NCBI RefSeq assembly: GCF_004114955.1 | Contig: NZ_CP030053.1 | Location: 5,952,001 to 6,016,000, forward strand | Length of the DNA: 64,000 nt | DNA from: Bradyrhizobium guangzhouense | GTDB taxonomy: Bacteria > Pseudomonadota > Alphaproteobacteria > Rhizobiales > Xanthobacteraceae | Direction of reading: 5' to 3' | Shown: positions 42,470-51,386 of the stretch, piece by piece | Layout: each line of letters opens with the position of its first letter | Numbering within the stretch: position 1 is the first letter of the stretch | Made by a program: the position numbers and the translations under genes | The notes under the pieces: model-generated | Databases searched by the model: none | Seen by the model: only the letters and a program-made list of their open reading frames with translations | What the model was told of the DNA's origin: nothing

Positions 42470-43909
42470 ATGGCACATCATTTGGCGCGAGGCCTGCTCG
42501 TTCTTGCCGCGCTCGGCCTCTGCGCATCCAGTCTTGCCGGCTGCGCCGCGTTCTCGCCCGATGGCGGCATGACGGCTGTCTCGGAGCTGACGAGCCAGAC
42601 CATCAAGAAGGACGTCGCCTTCGTGCGAACGCCCGAGGTGGCCGACGCGGTCGATGCGCGCGTTCGCCAGCTGCTTTCGCGGACACTGACCGCGGAAACT
42701 GCCGTGCAGATTGCACTGCTCAACAACAAGGGGCTGCAAGCCGCCTATAACGAGCTGGCGCTCGCCGAGACCGATCTGGTCGAGCAGAGCCTGCCGCCCA
42801 ATCCCGTGTTCTCGGTCTCGCGTATCTCGGGAAATGGCGCCAGCGAAATCGAACGCCAGGTGGTCGGCGATATCCTCGCGCTGGCGACCCTGCCGTTCCG
42901 CTCCGACATCGCCCGCGAGCGCTTTCGTCAGGCACAATTGCGCGCGGCGCTGGCGACGCTGCGGCTCGCCGCCGATGTGCGGCGCGCTTACGTCCGCGCG
43001 GTTGCCGGAAACGAAATGGTGGCCCTGCTGACGGATGCGAAGGCGACGGCCGAATCGACCGCACGGCTCGCGGTCAAGCTCGGCGAGACCGGTTCGGTCA
43101 ACAAGCTCGACCAGGCTCGCGAGCAGGTGTTCTACGCCGAAACCACCGCGGACCTCGCCACCGCGCGCCAGACGGCGACCAGCGCGCGCGAAAAACTGGC
43201 GCGGCTGATGGGACTATGGGACGACGGTCTCGATTTCCGCCTGCCCAGCGCGCTGCCGTCGCTGCCCCGCCAGCCGCAAGCCCTGCCCTCGATCGAGGCC
43301 GATGCCGTCGCCCATCGCATCGATTTGCAGATCGCGCGGCTCGAGCTCACGGCGCTGGCGAAATCGCTAGACCTCACCGAGGCGACACGCTTCGTCACGT
43401 TGCTCGATCTCGCCGGCATCTCTCGCCGCACCCAGGATCCGGAAGGGTCGCCGTTCCGCGAGCGCGGTTTCGACGTGCAGTTCCAGATCCCGATTTTCGA
43501 CGGGGGCGAAGTCCGGGTGCGGCAGGCCGCGGAGACCTACAATCTCGCCTTCAATCGTCTGACCGAGCGAGCGGTGAATGTCCGCTCGGAGGCACGCGAT
43601 GCCTACCGGGTCTATCGCTCGACTTACGACATCGCCAGCCATTATCAGCGGGAGATCCTGCCCTTGCGCAAGATTATCACAGAGGAGATGCAGCTGCGCT
43701 TCTCCAGCATGCAGGTCGACATTTTTGCGCTTCTGACGGAGGCGCGCCAGCGCCTCGCCTCACTGCGCGGCGCGATCGACGCCAGGCAAAACTTCTTCCT
43801 CGCCCAGTCCGGGTTGCAGACCGCCGTCAACGGTGGCGGCGCGGCTGCGTCCGGCGGCGACGATCCCACCAATATCGCCGCGGCAGCACCTGCCGATGGC
43901 GATCACTGA
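42470..43909 (+). CDS. TolC-family outer membrane lipoprotein
   Basis: A 479-residue outer membrane efflux factor. A lipobox 'SLAGC' near residue 25 anchors it to the outer membrane, as in CusC. Two TolC repeats are visible, each with long heptad-rich helices ('LNNKGLQAAYNELALAETDLVEQ' and 'LTERAVNVRSEARDAYRVYRSTYD'). TolC-type channels need an RND pump and adaptor protein; neither is encoded in this window. It is directly followed by the multicopper oxidase. Confidence 0.85.
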   Translation: MAHHLARGLLVLAALGLCASSLAGCAAFSPDGGMTAVSELTSQTIKKDVAFVRTPEVADAVDARVRQLLSRTLTAETAVQIALLNNKGLQAAYNELALAETDLVEQSLPPNPVFSVSRISGNGASEIERQVVGDILALATLPFRSDIARERFRQAQLRAALATLRLAADVRRAYVRAVAGNEMVALLTDAKATAESTARLAVKLGETGSVNKLDQAREQVFYAETTADLATARQTATSAREKLARLMGLWDDGLDFRLPSALPSLPRQPQALPSIEADAVAHRIDLQIARLELTALAKSLDLTEATRFVTLLDLAGISRRTQDPEGSPFRERGFDVQFQIPIFDGGEVRVRQAAETYNLAFNRLTERAVNVRSEARDAYRVYRSTYDIASHYQREILPLRKIITEEMQLRFSSMQVDIFALLTEARQRLASLRGAIDARQNFFLAQSGLQTAVNGGGAAASGGDDPTNIAAAAPADGDH

Positions 43910-43922
43910 CATGGAGGCCAGC

Positions 43923-45254
43923 ATGTTTTCCCGCCGAGGATTTTTGGGCACGGCCGCGCTCGTCAGCGCCTCGGCCGTCAGCGGACGCGTCCAGGCCGCA
44001 GCGATTCCGGAAGCCGTTCAAATGGACAAGGCGGTGATGCAGCCGCCGCTTCACCCGATCAGCGGCCCAGACTATCGCCCGGTCGTCACGCTCAACGGCT
44101 GGACCCTGCCGTTCCGAATGAACGGCGACTGGAAGGAGTTCCATCTCGTCGCCGAGCCCGTCGTGCGAGAGTTCGCCGAGGGCATGAAGGTCAATCTCTG
44201 GGGCTATAACGGCCAGTCGCCGGGCCCGACCATCGAAGCCGTCGAAGGCGACAAGGTCCGCATCTTCGTCACCAATCGCCTGCCCGAATACACCACCGTG
44301 CACTGGCACGGCATGATCGTGCCGAGCGGCATGGACGGCGTCGGCGGCTTGACCCAGCCGCACATCCAGCCCGGCAAGACCTTCGTCTACGAGTTCGAGA
44401 TGAGGAAGAGCGGGACCTTCATGTACCACCCGCATTCCGACGAGATGGTGCAGATGGCGATGGGCATGATGGGCATGATCGTCGTCCACCCGCGCGATCC
44501 GAACTTCAGGCCCGTCGACCGCGACTTCGTCTTCGTGATGAGCACCTACCGGGTCGATCCCGGCACCTACCTGCCGCGGGTCAACGAAATGACCGATTTC
44601 AACATGTGGACATGGAATGCGCGGGTCTTTCCCGGCATCGATCCCGTGCCGGTCCGGCTCGGCGACAAGGTGCGCGTGCGCATCGGCAATCTCAGCATGA
44701 CCAACCATCCGATCCACCTGCACGGCCACAGCTTTGCCGTGACCTGCACCGACGGCGGCTGGATTCCGGAGACCGCGCAATATCCGGAGACGACGACCGA
44801 CGTGCCGGTCGGCGCGGTGCGCGTGTTCGACGTGCTTGCCGACAACCCCGGCGACTGGGCGTTCCACTGCCACAAATCCCATCACACCATGAACGCGATG
44901 GGCCACGACATGCGCAACATGATCGGCGTGTCGCGCAAGGATCTGGCCAAGGCGGTCGGCAAGCTCGCGCCCGATGCCATGGTGATGGGACAATCGGGCA
45001 TGGCGATGGGCAACATGGAGATGCCCGCCCCCGACAACACGCTGCCGATGATGACGGGCGCCGGCCAGTTCGGCTCGATCGAGATGGGCGGCATGTTCAC
45101 GGTGATGAAGATTCGCAAGGGGCTCGCGCGCGACGATTACCGCGACCCCGGCCCCTATCAATTCCCGCAAGGCACCGTCGCCTATGAGGTCGCTTCGCCC
45201 GCGGCGGAGCCCGTGCGGCAACCCGCCGCGCCGATGCCGAAGATGAAGATGTGA
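43923..45254 (+). CDS. Multicopper oxidase, CopA-like, Tat-exported
   Basis: A 443-residue copper oxidase, probably oxidising Cu(I) in the periplasm. The signal is Tat-type (SRRGFLGTAAL). All four copper motifs are present: 'HWHG' , 'HPHSDE', 'HPIHLHGH' and 'HCHKSHHTMNAM', the last with the axial Met of the type 1 site. A Met-rich stretch near the C-terminus (MVMGQSGMAMGNMEM) is typical of copper-tolerance oxidases. The ATG at 43923 is chosen because a GGAGG ribosome site lies 5 nt before it. Confidence 0.93.
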   Translation: MFSRRGFLGTAALVSASAVSGRVQAAAIPEAVQMDKAVMQPPLHPISGPDYRPVVTLNGWTLPFRMNGDWKEFHLVAEPVVREFAEGMKVNLWGYNGQSPGPTIEAVEGDKVRIFVTNRLPEYTTVHWHGMIVPSGMDGVGGLTQPHIQPGKTFVYEFEMRKSGTFMYHPHSDEMVQMAMGMMGMIVVHPRDPNFRPVDRDFVFVMSTYRVDPGTYLPRVNEMTDFNMWTWNARVFPGIDPVPVRLGDKVRVRIGNLSMTNHPIHLHGHSFAVTCTDGGWIPETAQYPETTTDVPVGAVRVFDVLADNPGDWAFHCHKSHHTMNAMGHDMRNMIGVSRKDLAKAVGKLAPDAMVMGQSGMAMGNMEMPAPDNTLPMMTGAGQFGSIEMGGMFTVMKIRKGLARDDYRDPGPYQFPQGTVAYEVASPAAEPVRQPAAPMPKMKM

Positions 45255-45289
45255 CCAGCGTTTCGATCAACCACCAACCGGAGACTACA

Positions 45290-45745
45290 ATGAAGAATAC
45301 GATCAAACTCGCTCTCGCGCTGACCGCGCTCTCGGCCGCGCCCGCCCTGGCGCACGAGGGTCATGATCATCACGGCTTCTCGGCCGGCGAGCCCGGCGAT
45401 CCCAACAAGCCGGCGCGCACTATCGCGATCGCGATGAGCGAGATGTCCTATGAGCCGTCGAACATCGACGTGAAGCGCGGCGAGCAGATCCGCTTCGTGC
45501 TGCGCAATGTCGGCAAGGAGGATCACGAATTCCTGCTCGCCACCACGAAGGAAAATCTCGCACATGCCGAGGTGATGAAGAAACACCCACATATGGAGCA
45601 CGACGATCCGAACGGAGTGCGGCTGGCACCGAACAAGACGGCCGAGATCGTCTGGAAGTTCACCAAATCGGGCACGTTCGAATTTTCCTGCCTGATTCCC
45701 GACCATCGCGACTACGGCATGGTCGGCCACGTCACCGTGAAATGA
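45290..45745 (+). CDS. Exported cupredoxin-like copper protein
   Basis: A 151-residue protein with a signal peptide (ALALTALSAAPALA) and a His-rich mature N-terminus (HEGHDHHG). The cupredoxin fold is suggested by 'VKRGEQIRFVLRNVGKEDHEFLL' and by 'FEFSCLIPDHRDYGMVGHVTV', which carries the Cys-His-Met type 1 copper ligands. It probably moves copper or electrons in the periplasm with the multicopper oxidase. A GGAGA ribosome site precedes the ATG, and the stop overlaps the next gene's alternative start. Confidence 0.88.
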   Translation: MKNTIKLALALTALSAAPALAHEGHDHHGFSAGEPGDPNKPARTIAIAMSEMSYEPSNIDVKRGEQIRFVLRNVGKEDHEFLLATTKENLAHAEVMKKHPHMEHDDPNGVRLAPNKTAEIVWKFTKSGTFEFSCLIPDHRDYGMVGHVTVK

Positions 45746-45762
45746 AGACAATGGAGACATCG

Positions 45763-46062
45763 ATGAAGCCGATCATCCGCATCACCGCAGCGCTCGCGCT
45801 GACGCTGGGCCTGACCATGGGCGCGCTGGCGCAAGCCGCCACCATCAGCGGTGAGGTCAAGAAAATCGACGAAGGTGCCGGCAAGATCACCCTCAAGCAC
45901 GGCGCCGCAAAAAGCCTCGGCATGGACGAGCCCATGACCATGGTCTACCGCGTCAAGGATCCCGGCATGCTCAAGCAGGTGAAGGTCGGCGACAAGGTGA
46001 CCTTCGAAGCCGAGGAGGCCGCGTCGGGGTACACCGTGACCAGGCTGCAAAAGGCGAAATAG
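45763..46062 (+). CDS. CusF-like periplasmic copper-binding protein
   Basis: A 99-residue exported protein with the small beta-barrel of CusF ('GEVKKIDEGAGKITLKHG' and 'PMTMVYRVKD'). In CusF, Cu(I) is held by His and two Met with a Trp cap. Here the His (KHG) and Met-x-Met are kept, but the Trp position reads Met (SLGMDEPMTM). Many CusF-like proteins share this change. The start is ATG 45763 (GGAG site), with ATG 45742 as an upstream alternative overlapping the previous stop. It is the last gene of the copper run. Confidence 0.85.
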   Translation: MKPIIRITAALALTLGLTMGALAQAATISGEVKKIDEGAGKITLKHGAAKSLGMDEPMTMVYRVKDPGMLKQVKVGDKVTFEAEEAASGYTVTRLQKAK

Positions 46063-46077
46063 GGGCCCCCCTCAACG

Positions 46078-46117
46078 GTCATTCCGGGGCGAGCTCTTGG
46101 CGCGAGCCCGGAATGAC
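46078..46117. repeat. Palindromic REP-like repeat
   Basis: An 11-bp perfect stem, GTCATTCCGGG / CCCGGAATGAC, with an 18-nt loop lies 15 bp after the CusF-like stop. It belongs to another intergenic palindrome family common in Bradyrhizobium-like genomes and may also end the copper transcript. Confidence 0.75.
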
Positions 46118-46168
46118 GGCCGGAAGGCCCCCGAAATACCCCGGCCTGACGTCCTCCCGCCCCCTCCG

Positions 46169-46211
46169 TTAACCCTTTGCTAACCATACACCCGGCAAGA
46201 ATTGCCGGGTG
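46169..46211 (+). promoter_or_regulatory. CtrA-like box and perfect hairpin before flhA
   Basis: TTAACCCTTTGCTAAC at 46169-46184 fits the CtrA pattern TTAA-N7-TTAA with one mismatch (CTAA). CtrA controls flagellar genes in many Alphaproteobacteria, so control of flhA is likely. Right after it, CACCCGGCAA-GAA-TTGCCGGGTG (46189-46211) is a perfect 10-bp hairpin that would sit in the flhA leader. Confidence 0.6.
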
Positions 46212-46351
46212 AAGTCGAGTGTCGTCAGCCGCGTAAAACGGGAGCTCCCGTGGACGCCAGTGCGGTGCCTCACTTTCGGACCGGCGGCCCATCGGCCGCC
46301 GCGCAGGCGTTTGGGGCGCGCGGACGGCAGTCGCGCGGGGAGGCAGCTACC

Positions 46352-48493
46352 ATGGTCGACGTCACCGCGGGACAGGGCGTAGGCGGCGGAAAGCCCGGGC
46401 TTCCCTCCCTCTCCGAAATCGTCACCATCCTCAAGCGCGGCGACATCGCGCTCGCGCTCGGCATCCTCACCATCCTGGTGGTGCTGATCCTGCCGCTGCC
46501 CGCGATCGTGCTGGACCTGTTCCTGGCGATCTCGATCACGCTGTCGATCCTGATCCTGATGACCTCGCTGTTCATCCAGGCGCCGCTGGAATTCTCCGCC
46601 TTCCCGACCATCCTCCTGATCTCGACCATGCTGCGGCTGTCGCTCAACATGGCCTCGACCCGCCTGATCCTGTCGCACGGGCACGAGGGCACGGATGCGG
46701 CCGGTCACGTCATCGAAGCCTTCGGCAGCTTCGTGATGGGCGGCAATTTCGTCATCGGCATCATCGTCTTCGCCATCCTGATCATCGTCAATTTCGTCGT
46801 CATCACCAAGGGTTCGGGCCGTATCGCCGAAGTCGCGGCGCGCTTCCACCTCGATGCCATGCCCGGCAAGCAGATGGCGATCGACGCCGACCTGTCGGCT
46901 GGCCTGATCGACGAAAAGGTCGCCAAGGAGCGCCGCAAGGCGCTGGAGGACGAGAGTGGCTTCTTCGGCGCCATGGACGGTGCCTCGAAATTCGTCCGGG
47001 GCGATGCCATCGCCGGCCTCCTGATCGTCTTCATCAACGTGGTCGGCGGCATGATCATCGGCGTCGCGCAACAGGGCCTTTCCTTTGCCGATGCGGGACG
47101 CAGCTACACGCTGCTGACGGTCGGCGACGGCCTCGTCACCCAGGTGCCGGCGCTGATCGTCTCGACCGCGGCCGGCCTGCTCGTCTCCAAGGCCGGCGTC
47201 TCCGGTGCCGCCGACAAGGCGCTGATGAAGCAGTTCTCCGGCTATCCGCAGGCCCTGGCAATGTCCTCGGCGGTCATGCTGGTGCTGGCGGCGCTGCCGG
47301 GCATTCCGACCATCCCGTTCCTCGCGCTCGGCGCGGGCGCCGGCGCGCTGGCCTGGACCGCACGCAACCGCAACCGTGCAACGGCCAAGGCCGAAGCCGC
47401 TGCAAAGGTCGCCCCCGCGGCCGGCCAGCCCGGCGCACCGGGCGCGGCGGCCGCGGAGGAGCCGATCTCGGCGGCGCTGAAGATCGACGACCTCAAGATC
47501 GAACTCGGCTATGCACTCCTGCCGCTCGTCAATGGCCCTGACGGCACCGACCGCCTCACCGAGCAGATCAAGGCGCTGCGCCGTTCGCTCGCGATCGAGA
47601 TGGGCTTCGTGATGCCGGCGGTGCGCATCCTCGACAACGTCCAGCTCGAGGCCAACACCTACATCATCAAGATCAAGGAGGTCGACGCCGGCACCGGCAA
47701 GATCTGGCCGAACCAGTTCATGGTCATGGACCCCGGCGGCAGCCAGGTGCAGGTGCCCGGCATCCACACCACCGAGCCGACCTTCGGCCTGCCCGCGACC
47801 TGGGTCGACGCCAGCCTCAAGGAGGAGGCCTCGCTCAAGGGCTACACCGTCGTCGATGCCGCAACCGTGCTCTCGACCCATCTCACCGAGCTGCTCAAGG
47901 CCAACATGTCGGACCTGTTGTCCTACGGCGAGGTGCAAAAGCTGCTCAAGGAGCTGCCGAAGGAGCAGAGCGAGTTGGTCAAGGACATCGTACCCGGACA
48001 GGTCACGGTCTCCGGCATCCAGCGCGTGCTGCAGCTGCTGCTCGCCGAGCGCATCTCGATCCGCGATCTCTCGACCATCCTCGAGGGCATCGCCGATTCG
48101 CTCGCCTTCTCGCGCAATCCCGCGACCATGGTCGAGCATGTCCGCGCGCGCCTCGCGCGGCAGATCTGCGCGCAAAACACCTCCTATGCCGGCTATCTGC
48201 CGCTGATCGCGCTGTCGGCGAAATGGGAGCAGGCCTTTGCCGAATCCATCATCGGCCAGGGCGAGGAGCGGAGCCTTGCGATGCAGCCCTCGAAACTGTC
48301 GGAGTTCATGACTGGCGTGCGCGAAGCCTTCGAGCGCGCCGCGCGCGAAGGCGAGGCGCCGGTACTGGTGACCTCTGCGGCAATTCGTCCCTTCGTCCGC
48401 TCCCTGGTCGAGCGGTTCCGGGCTCAGACGACGGTTCTGTCACAAGCCGAAATTCATCCTAGGGCGAGGTTGAAAACGGTCGGAAGCATCTGA
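46352..48493 (+). CDS. flhA: Flagellar biosynthesis protein FlhA
   Basis: A 713-residue export-gate protein of the flagellar type III secretion system. Eight membrane spans lie in the first half, followed by the FHIPEP domain ('MDGASKFVRGDAIAGLLI') and a cytoplasmic domain with 'LLSYGEVQKLL' and 'GIQRVLQLLLAERISIRDL'. The start ATG 46352 has a GGGAGG ribosome site; GTG 46250 is an alternative. No other flagellar gene is in this window, so it is either a detached gene of a larger cluster to one side or a lone copy. Confidence 0.92.
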   Translation: MVDVTAGQGVGGGKPGLPSLSEIVTILKRGDIALALGILTILVVLILPLPAIVLDLFLAISITLSILILMTSLFIQAPLEFSAFPTILLISTMLRLSLNMASTRLILSHGHEGTDAAGHVIEAFGSFVMGGNFVIGIIVFAILIIVNFVVITKGSGRIAEVAARFHLDAMPGKQMAIDADLSAGLIDEKVAKERRKALEDESGFFGAMDGASKFVRGDAIAGLLIVFINVVGGMIIGVAQQGLSFADAGRSYTLLTVGDGLVTQVPALIVSTAAGLLVSKAGVSGAADKALMKQFSGYPQALAMSSAVMLVLAALPGIPTIPFLALGAGAGALAWTARNRNRATAKAEAAAKVAPAAGQPGAPGAAAAEEPISAALKIDDLKIELGYALLPLVNGPDGTDRLTEQIKALRRSLAIEMGFVMPAVRILDNVQLEANTYIIKIKEVDAGTGKIWPNQFMVMDPGGSQVQVPGIHTTEPTFGLPATWVDASLKEEASLKGYTVVDAATVLSTHLTELLKANMSDLLSYGEVQKLLKELPKEQSELVKDIVPGQVTVSGIQRVLQLLLAERISIRDLSTILEGIADSLAFSRNPATMVEHVRARLARQICAQNTSYAGYLPLIALSAKWEQAFAESIIGQGEERSLAMQPSKLSEFMTGVREAFERAAREGEAPVLVTSAAIRPFVRSLVERFRAQTTVLSQAEIHPRARLKTVGSI

Positions 48494-48787
48494 TTTGCCT
48501 TAAGAAGCCGTGTGTTTTTCGGCCACAGGCAAATGGTTTTTGGGTTCCTGGCGCCTTGCCGCCCAAACGCTGACGAGGCGCCTTACGAGCAAATTATACC
48601 TTTGAAATAATTGCGAAATCGAACGATCGAGCGCCGCTTTTAATCGCGATCTTTCACGTCCTATCACGCTCTTGTGATGGCCCCTTGGGAACGAATCCCC
48701 CCAATACTAGGTTGTTGGGCACCGGAAGCATGAACCTGCCTGAACAGGCTGGCGACTACTTCGGGTAGATGGCGGCAGGAGGCTTCC
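48494..48787. promoter_or_regulatory. 294-bp gap with a possible EcfG promoter
   Basis: This region holds a GGCGCC hairpin near 48560 and a symmetric ATCAC-N6-GTGAT at 48663-48678. GGAAC (48688-48692), a 17-bp spacer and GGTT (48710-48713) resemble the general-stress sigma EcfG consensus. The start codon of the next gene is 75 bp downstream. Confidence 0.5.
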
Positions 48788-48988
48788 ATGAACCACTCGA
48801 TTTACAGCGCGGACCGCTCGACCCACCTCAAGGTGGTGGCCGTGGCGCTCGTTGCCGGCATCGCAGTTGCGGGCTTTGGCATCTCGGCGCGCACGGGATC
48901 GGATGAAGGCCTCACACAGACTGCTCGCGTCATCAAGGCCGGCAAGCCGGTCGTGGTCACCAGCTCGGACGCATCGCTCGTTCGCTAA
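48788..48988 (+). CDS. Small single-span membrane protein
   Basis: A 66-residue protein with one hydrophobic segment (VVAVALVAGIAVAGFGI) after a short N-terminus, and a hydrophilic Thr/Ser-rich tail. It is likely an inner-membrane or exported protein of unknown function. A consensus AGGAGG ribosome site precedes the ATG, and a possible EcfG promoter lies upstream. A strong bidirectional terminator follows. Bradyrhizobium-like genomes contain many short stress proteins of this build. Confidence 0.7.
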   Translation: MNHSIYSADRSTHLKVVAVALVAGIAVAGFGISARTGSDEGLTQTARVIKAGKPVVVTSSDASLVR

Positions 48989-49084
48989 GGAGATTTTGAG
49001 TTTCAGGAATTCACGCGGCTCTTTACCAGCCCCCCAAAGTCGCCACGTGGATATGTAGACGACCCCAACCCCAAGTCGACTACA

Positions 49085-49115
49085 GAAAGCGCCCGCCCCC
49101 CACGGGCGCTTTCTC
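49085..49115. terminator. Bidirectional terminator
   Basis: An 11-bp perfect stem, GAAAGCGCCCG / CGGGCGCTTTC, lies between the small membrane gene (+) and the GST gene (-). A-rich and T-rich flanks on either side allow it to end transcription from both directions. Confidence 0.8.
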
Positions 49116-49166
49116 ATGTCTGGGGTACTCTGCGCGAACGCCCAATCAGCCTCGCGACCGGCATGC

Positions 49167-50102
49167 TCAATTAGCCTTTCGATCCGCCGGAGCCGTGTCG
49201 AAGCCGACACGCGGGAAGCGCAGGTTCACTTCTCCCACCGAGGGATCTTCGTGCCGGATCACCACCTCGTCGGCGGTCCAGGCGAGCAACTTTCCATTGA
49301 CGGCGTTGCCATAGTCGTCCGGCGTCACACTGACCCAATCGCCGCGCCGGAGCCCGATGTTCTGGGCCTCGGGCCACCACTCGTCGGGCTCGCTCGGCCG
49401 GCTGGTCCGCGCGACCTCGATCGCCTGGTCGGGTGTCATCTCCGAGGATTTGCCGTGGCCGATGGCTGCTACTCTCTTGTACCAGGGATCGATCACGCTT
49501 GCGAAAGCGATCAGATCGTTGACCTCGGTGCCGCCATTTTGCCGCGCAAACCACAGCGGATGATAGGCCGACAGATCTGCGGCGGACGGTTCGTCCCCGA
49601 GGATGAACTTGCGGCCGTCGGAGAGGATTTCGGCGAGCCACGCGAGTTGCGCGTCAAGCCTCTGCAGGTAGAGCGGACGCTTGGAACGCAATTCGCCGGG
49701 GTCGAGGTTGACGCGAAACAGCGGACGCCGCTCGTCGATCAGCTCCTGGGGAATCCCGGGCATGTTGCCGATGGTCAGGCATACGGCGTTGAAGAACGAG
49801 CTCTTCTCGATCCACCAGCCGAAAGCCTTTGCCATGGCTTCCTGCCGTTTTGGATAGAGCGCGCCGCGCTGGCCCAATTTCTCGATCGCTTGAAGGATGT
49901 GCAGCGTGTCGCAGTAGAACTCTGCACCGATCTGGAGGATCGGGGTTTTTCGATAGCCTCCGGTCATCGGCGTGAGCTTGGGGCGCGGCGTCCAAACCGG
50001 GATGTCGACGGAGCTCCAGGTGATATTCTTCAGACCCAGGGCGAGCCGCACCTTCTCCGAGTAGGGCGAGAGCGCGTAATGGTGCAGAATGACATTGGAC
50101 AC
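49167..50102 (-). CDS. Glutathione S-transferase family protein
   Basis: A 311-residue protein with the GST N-terminal thioredoxin fold ('LHHYALSPYSEKVRLALGLKN', cis-Pro in 'TPILQIG') and a C-terminal helical domain ('FILGDEPSAADLSAYHPLWF'). A further ~80 residues after the GST core, ending in 'FPRVGFDTAP', are unassigned. It may detoxify electrophiles. The ribosome site GGGGAGGA precedes the ATG. It lies in a same-strand group with a cupin and an ABM protein, near an OhrR-like regulator. Confidence 0.88.
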   Translation of the reverse strand: MSNVILHHYALSPYSEKVRLALGLKNITWSSVDIPVWTPRPKLTPMTGGYRKTPILQIGAEFYCDTLHILQAIEKLGQRGALYPKRQEAMAKAFGWWIEKSSFFNAVCLTIGNMPGIPQELIDERRPLFRVNLDPGELRSKRPLYLQRLDAQLAWLAEILSDGRKFILGDEPSAADLSAYHPLWFARQNGGTEVNDLIAFASVIDPWYKRVAAIGHGKSSEMTPDQAIEVARTSRPSEPDEWWPEAQNIGLRRGDWVSVTPDDYGNAVNGKLLAWTADEVVIRHEDPSVGEVNLRFPRVGFDTAPADRKAN

Positions 50103-50173
50103 TTGATCCTCCCCTCATGTTGTTCGGCCGACAGCCCGGCCGCTGGCTCTCTGTGCGAGAAATCCGCCGCTCC

Positions 50174-50665
50174 TTACTTTTTGGCCTGCATGTCGAAGCC
50201 GAGGAATTCGAACGGCGTGTCGCCATTGACCCATGCGTGCCAAGTGTGCGGCTGGAACAGGATAACGTCGTCCGGCTTGTAGGCGATCTCGCCGTACGCC
50301 TTGCCGTCCTTGTCGTTCAACGACATCGTGCCGGTGCCGCTGATGACGTAAAGAACGTAGGTCTGCTCCTCCGGTCCCTCGTGCAGCGCGATCGAGCCTC
50401 TGGCGTCGACATGCCCGCGCATCACGTTGATGCCTTTGCCGATGTCGATGCTGTTCGGCGGGACCTGATAGAGCGCCGCATAATCGAACCCCTTGTTCGG
50501 TCTGCCGCCAATGTCCGGAATCGACACGAGCTTCCCAGGCTCTTTCTTGACCGCGACCGCTTTGCCGCTGGGATCGAGTTCAATGCTCGTCAGATCGCCG
50601 GCGGACGCCGGAGCACCGATCGCGAGCGTTGCAACCACAGCCAATCCACAGATGAAACCACGCAT
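50174..50665 (-). CDS. Exported cupin-domain protein
   Basis: A 163-residue protein with a signal peptide (CGLAVVATLAIGAPASA) and one cupin barrel. Motif 1 is degenerate ('GHVDARGSIALHEGPEEQTYVLYVISGTG') and motif 2 is 'PDDVILFQPHTWHAW'. His residues could bind a metal, so an oxygenase or binding role is possible. It is 71 bp upstream of the GST gene and has a strong GGAGGAAGG ribosome site. Function unassigned. Confidence 0.75.
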   Translation of the reverse strand: MRGFICGLAVVATLAIGAPASAGDLTSIELDPSGKAVAVKKEPGKLVSIPDIGGRPNKGFDYAALYQVPPNSIDIGKGINVMRGHVDARGSIALHEGPEEQTYVLYVISGTGTMSLNDKDGKAYGEIAYKPDDVILFQPHTWHAWVNGDTPFEFLGFDMQAKK

Positions 50666-50775
50666 TCCTTCCTCCCTGAACGAAGCTGAATTGTCGGATG
50701 AGCGCTATTCGGGCCGCCCTGGAGAGGATCGGCCCGCCGTCGAATGATGCTGCGCCGTCGCGCGAGATCCCCGAC

Positions 50776-51168
50776 CTATCCGCCCGTTCGCGCTTCGAGG
50801 AAAATCTGGGTGAACGGCTTTGCCAGCACGGGTTCGAGCTTGGGCACGATCGCCTTGATGTCCGGCGTCACCATGTGGCCGTCGAGAGCGGCCTTGTCTT
50901 TCCAGCGCTCGAAGGTCAGGAAGCGACCCGGCTCACCGATGACTTCCATCAGCGTGTAGACCAGACAGCCCGGCTCCTTGGCCGACGTTTCGGCAAAGGG
51001 AACGAGCAAGGCGCGCAGCTCATCCGCCTTGTCCTTCTTGGACACGATTTCCGCGATCACGAAGTAGCCGCTCTGGCCTGCTGCTTCCGCCGACGAGGCG
51101 GAGAAAATTGCGGCCGCCAATCCAACCGCGGTCGTTCCCACGAAAGCACGCCGATCCACGTCCGACAT
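50776..51168 (-). CDS. ABM-domain protein with Tat signal
   Basis: A 130-residue protein with a twin-arginine signal (DVDRRAFVGTT...) and a dimeric ferredoxin-like antibiotic biosynthesis monooxygenase domain ('CLVYTLMEVIGEPGRFLTFERWKD'). Family members are quinol or small-molecule oxygenases. Export suggests a periplasmic role with the neighbouring cupin protein. A strong GGGAGGGA ribosome site precedes the ATG. It is first in the same-strand group. Confidence 0.8.
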   Translation of the reverse strand: MSDVDRRAFVGTTAVGLAAAIFSASSAEAAGQSGYFVIAEIVSKKDKADELRALLVPFAETSAKEPGCLVYTLMEVIGEPGRFLTFERWKDKAALDGHMVTPDIKAIVPKLEPVLAKPFTQIFLEARTGG

Positions 51169-51386
51169 GGCAATCCCTCCCTGATGTTTTCATTTGTAGA
51201 TCCGGCCCAGCGGCCGGATGCCTCATTTAGATGAGACACAAATACTTTGCATACAATATAAACTGAGTCAAATGTTTGCCCTAAGATATGATGCCTCCGG
51301 ATCAAATCGCGGCCCATACGACTTGGCTTCCACGAGGGCTAACGCTAGGATTTGGCGCGACGATTTGCTTTGCGAGCGGGCCAAGA
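51169..51386. promoter_or_regulatory. AT-rich divergent promoter region, ABM gene / OhrR-like gene
   Basis: The stretch 51225-51285 is strikingly AT-rich for this genome, with repeated near-palindromes (CATTTAGATG, GCATACAATATAAAC). It is the natural place for OhrR-type operators controlling both sides. No single perfect inverted repeat could be assigned. Confidence 0.5.

Noticed and set aside
46169..48175. 668-codon minus-strand ORF opposite flhA
   Set aside because: Repetitive D/H/R composition and no start context; antisense shadow of flhA.
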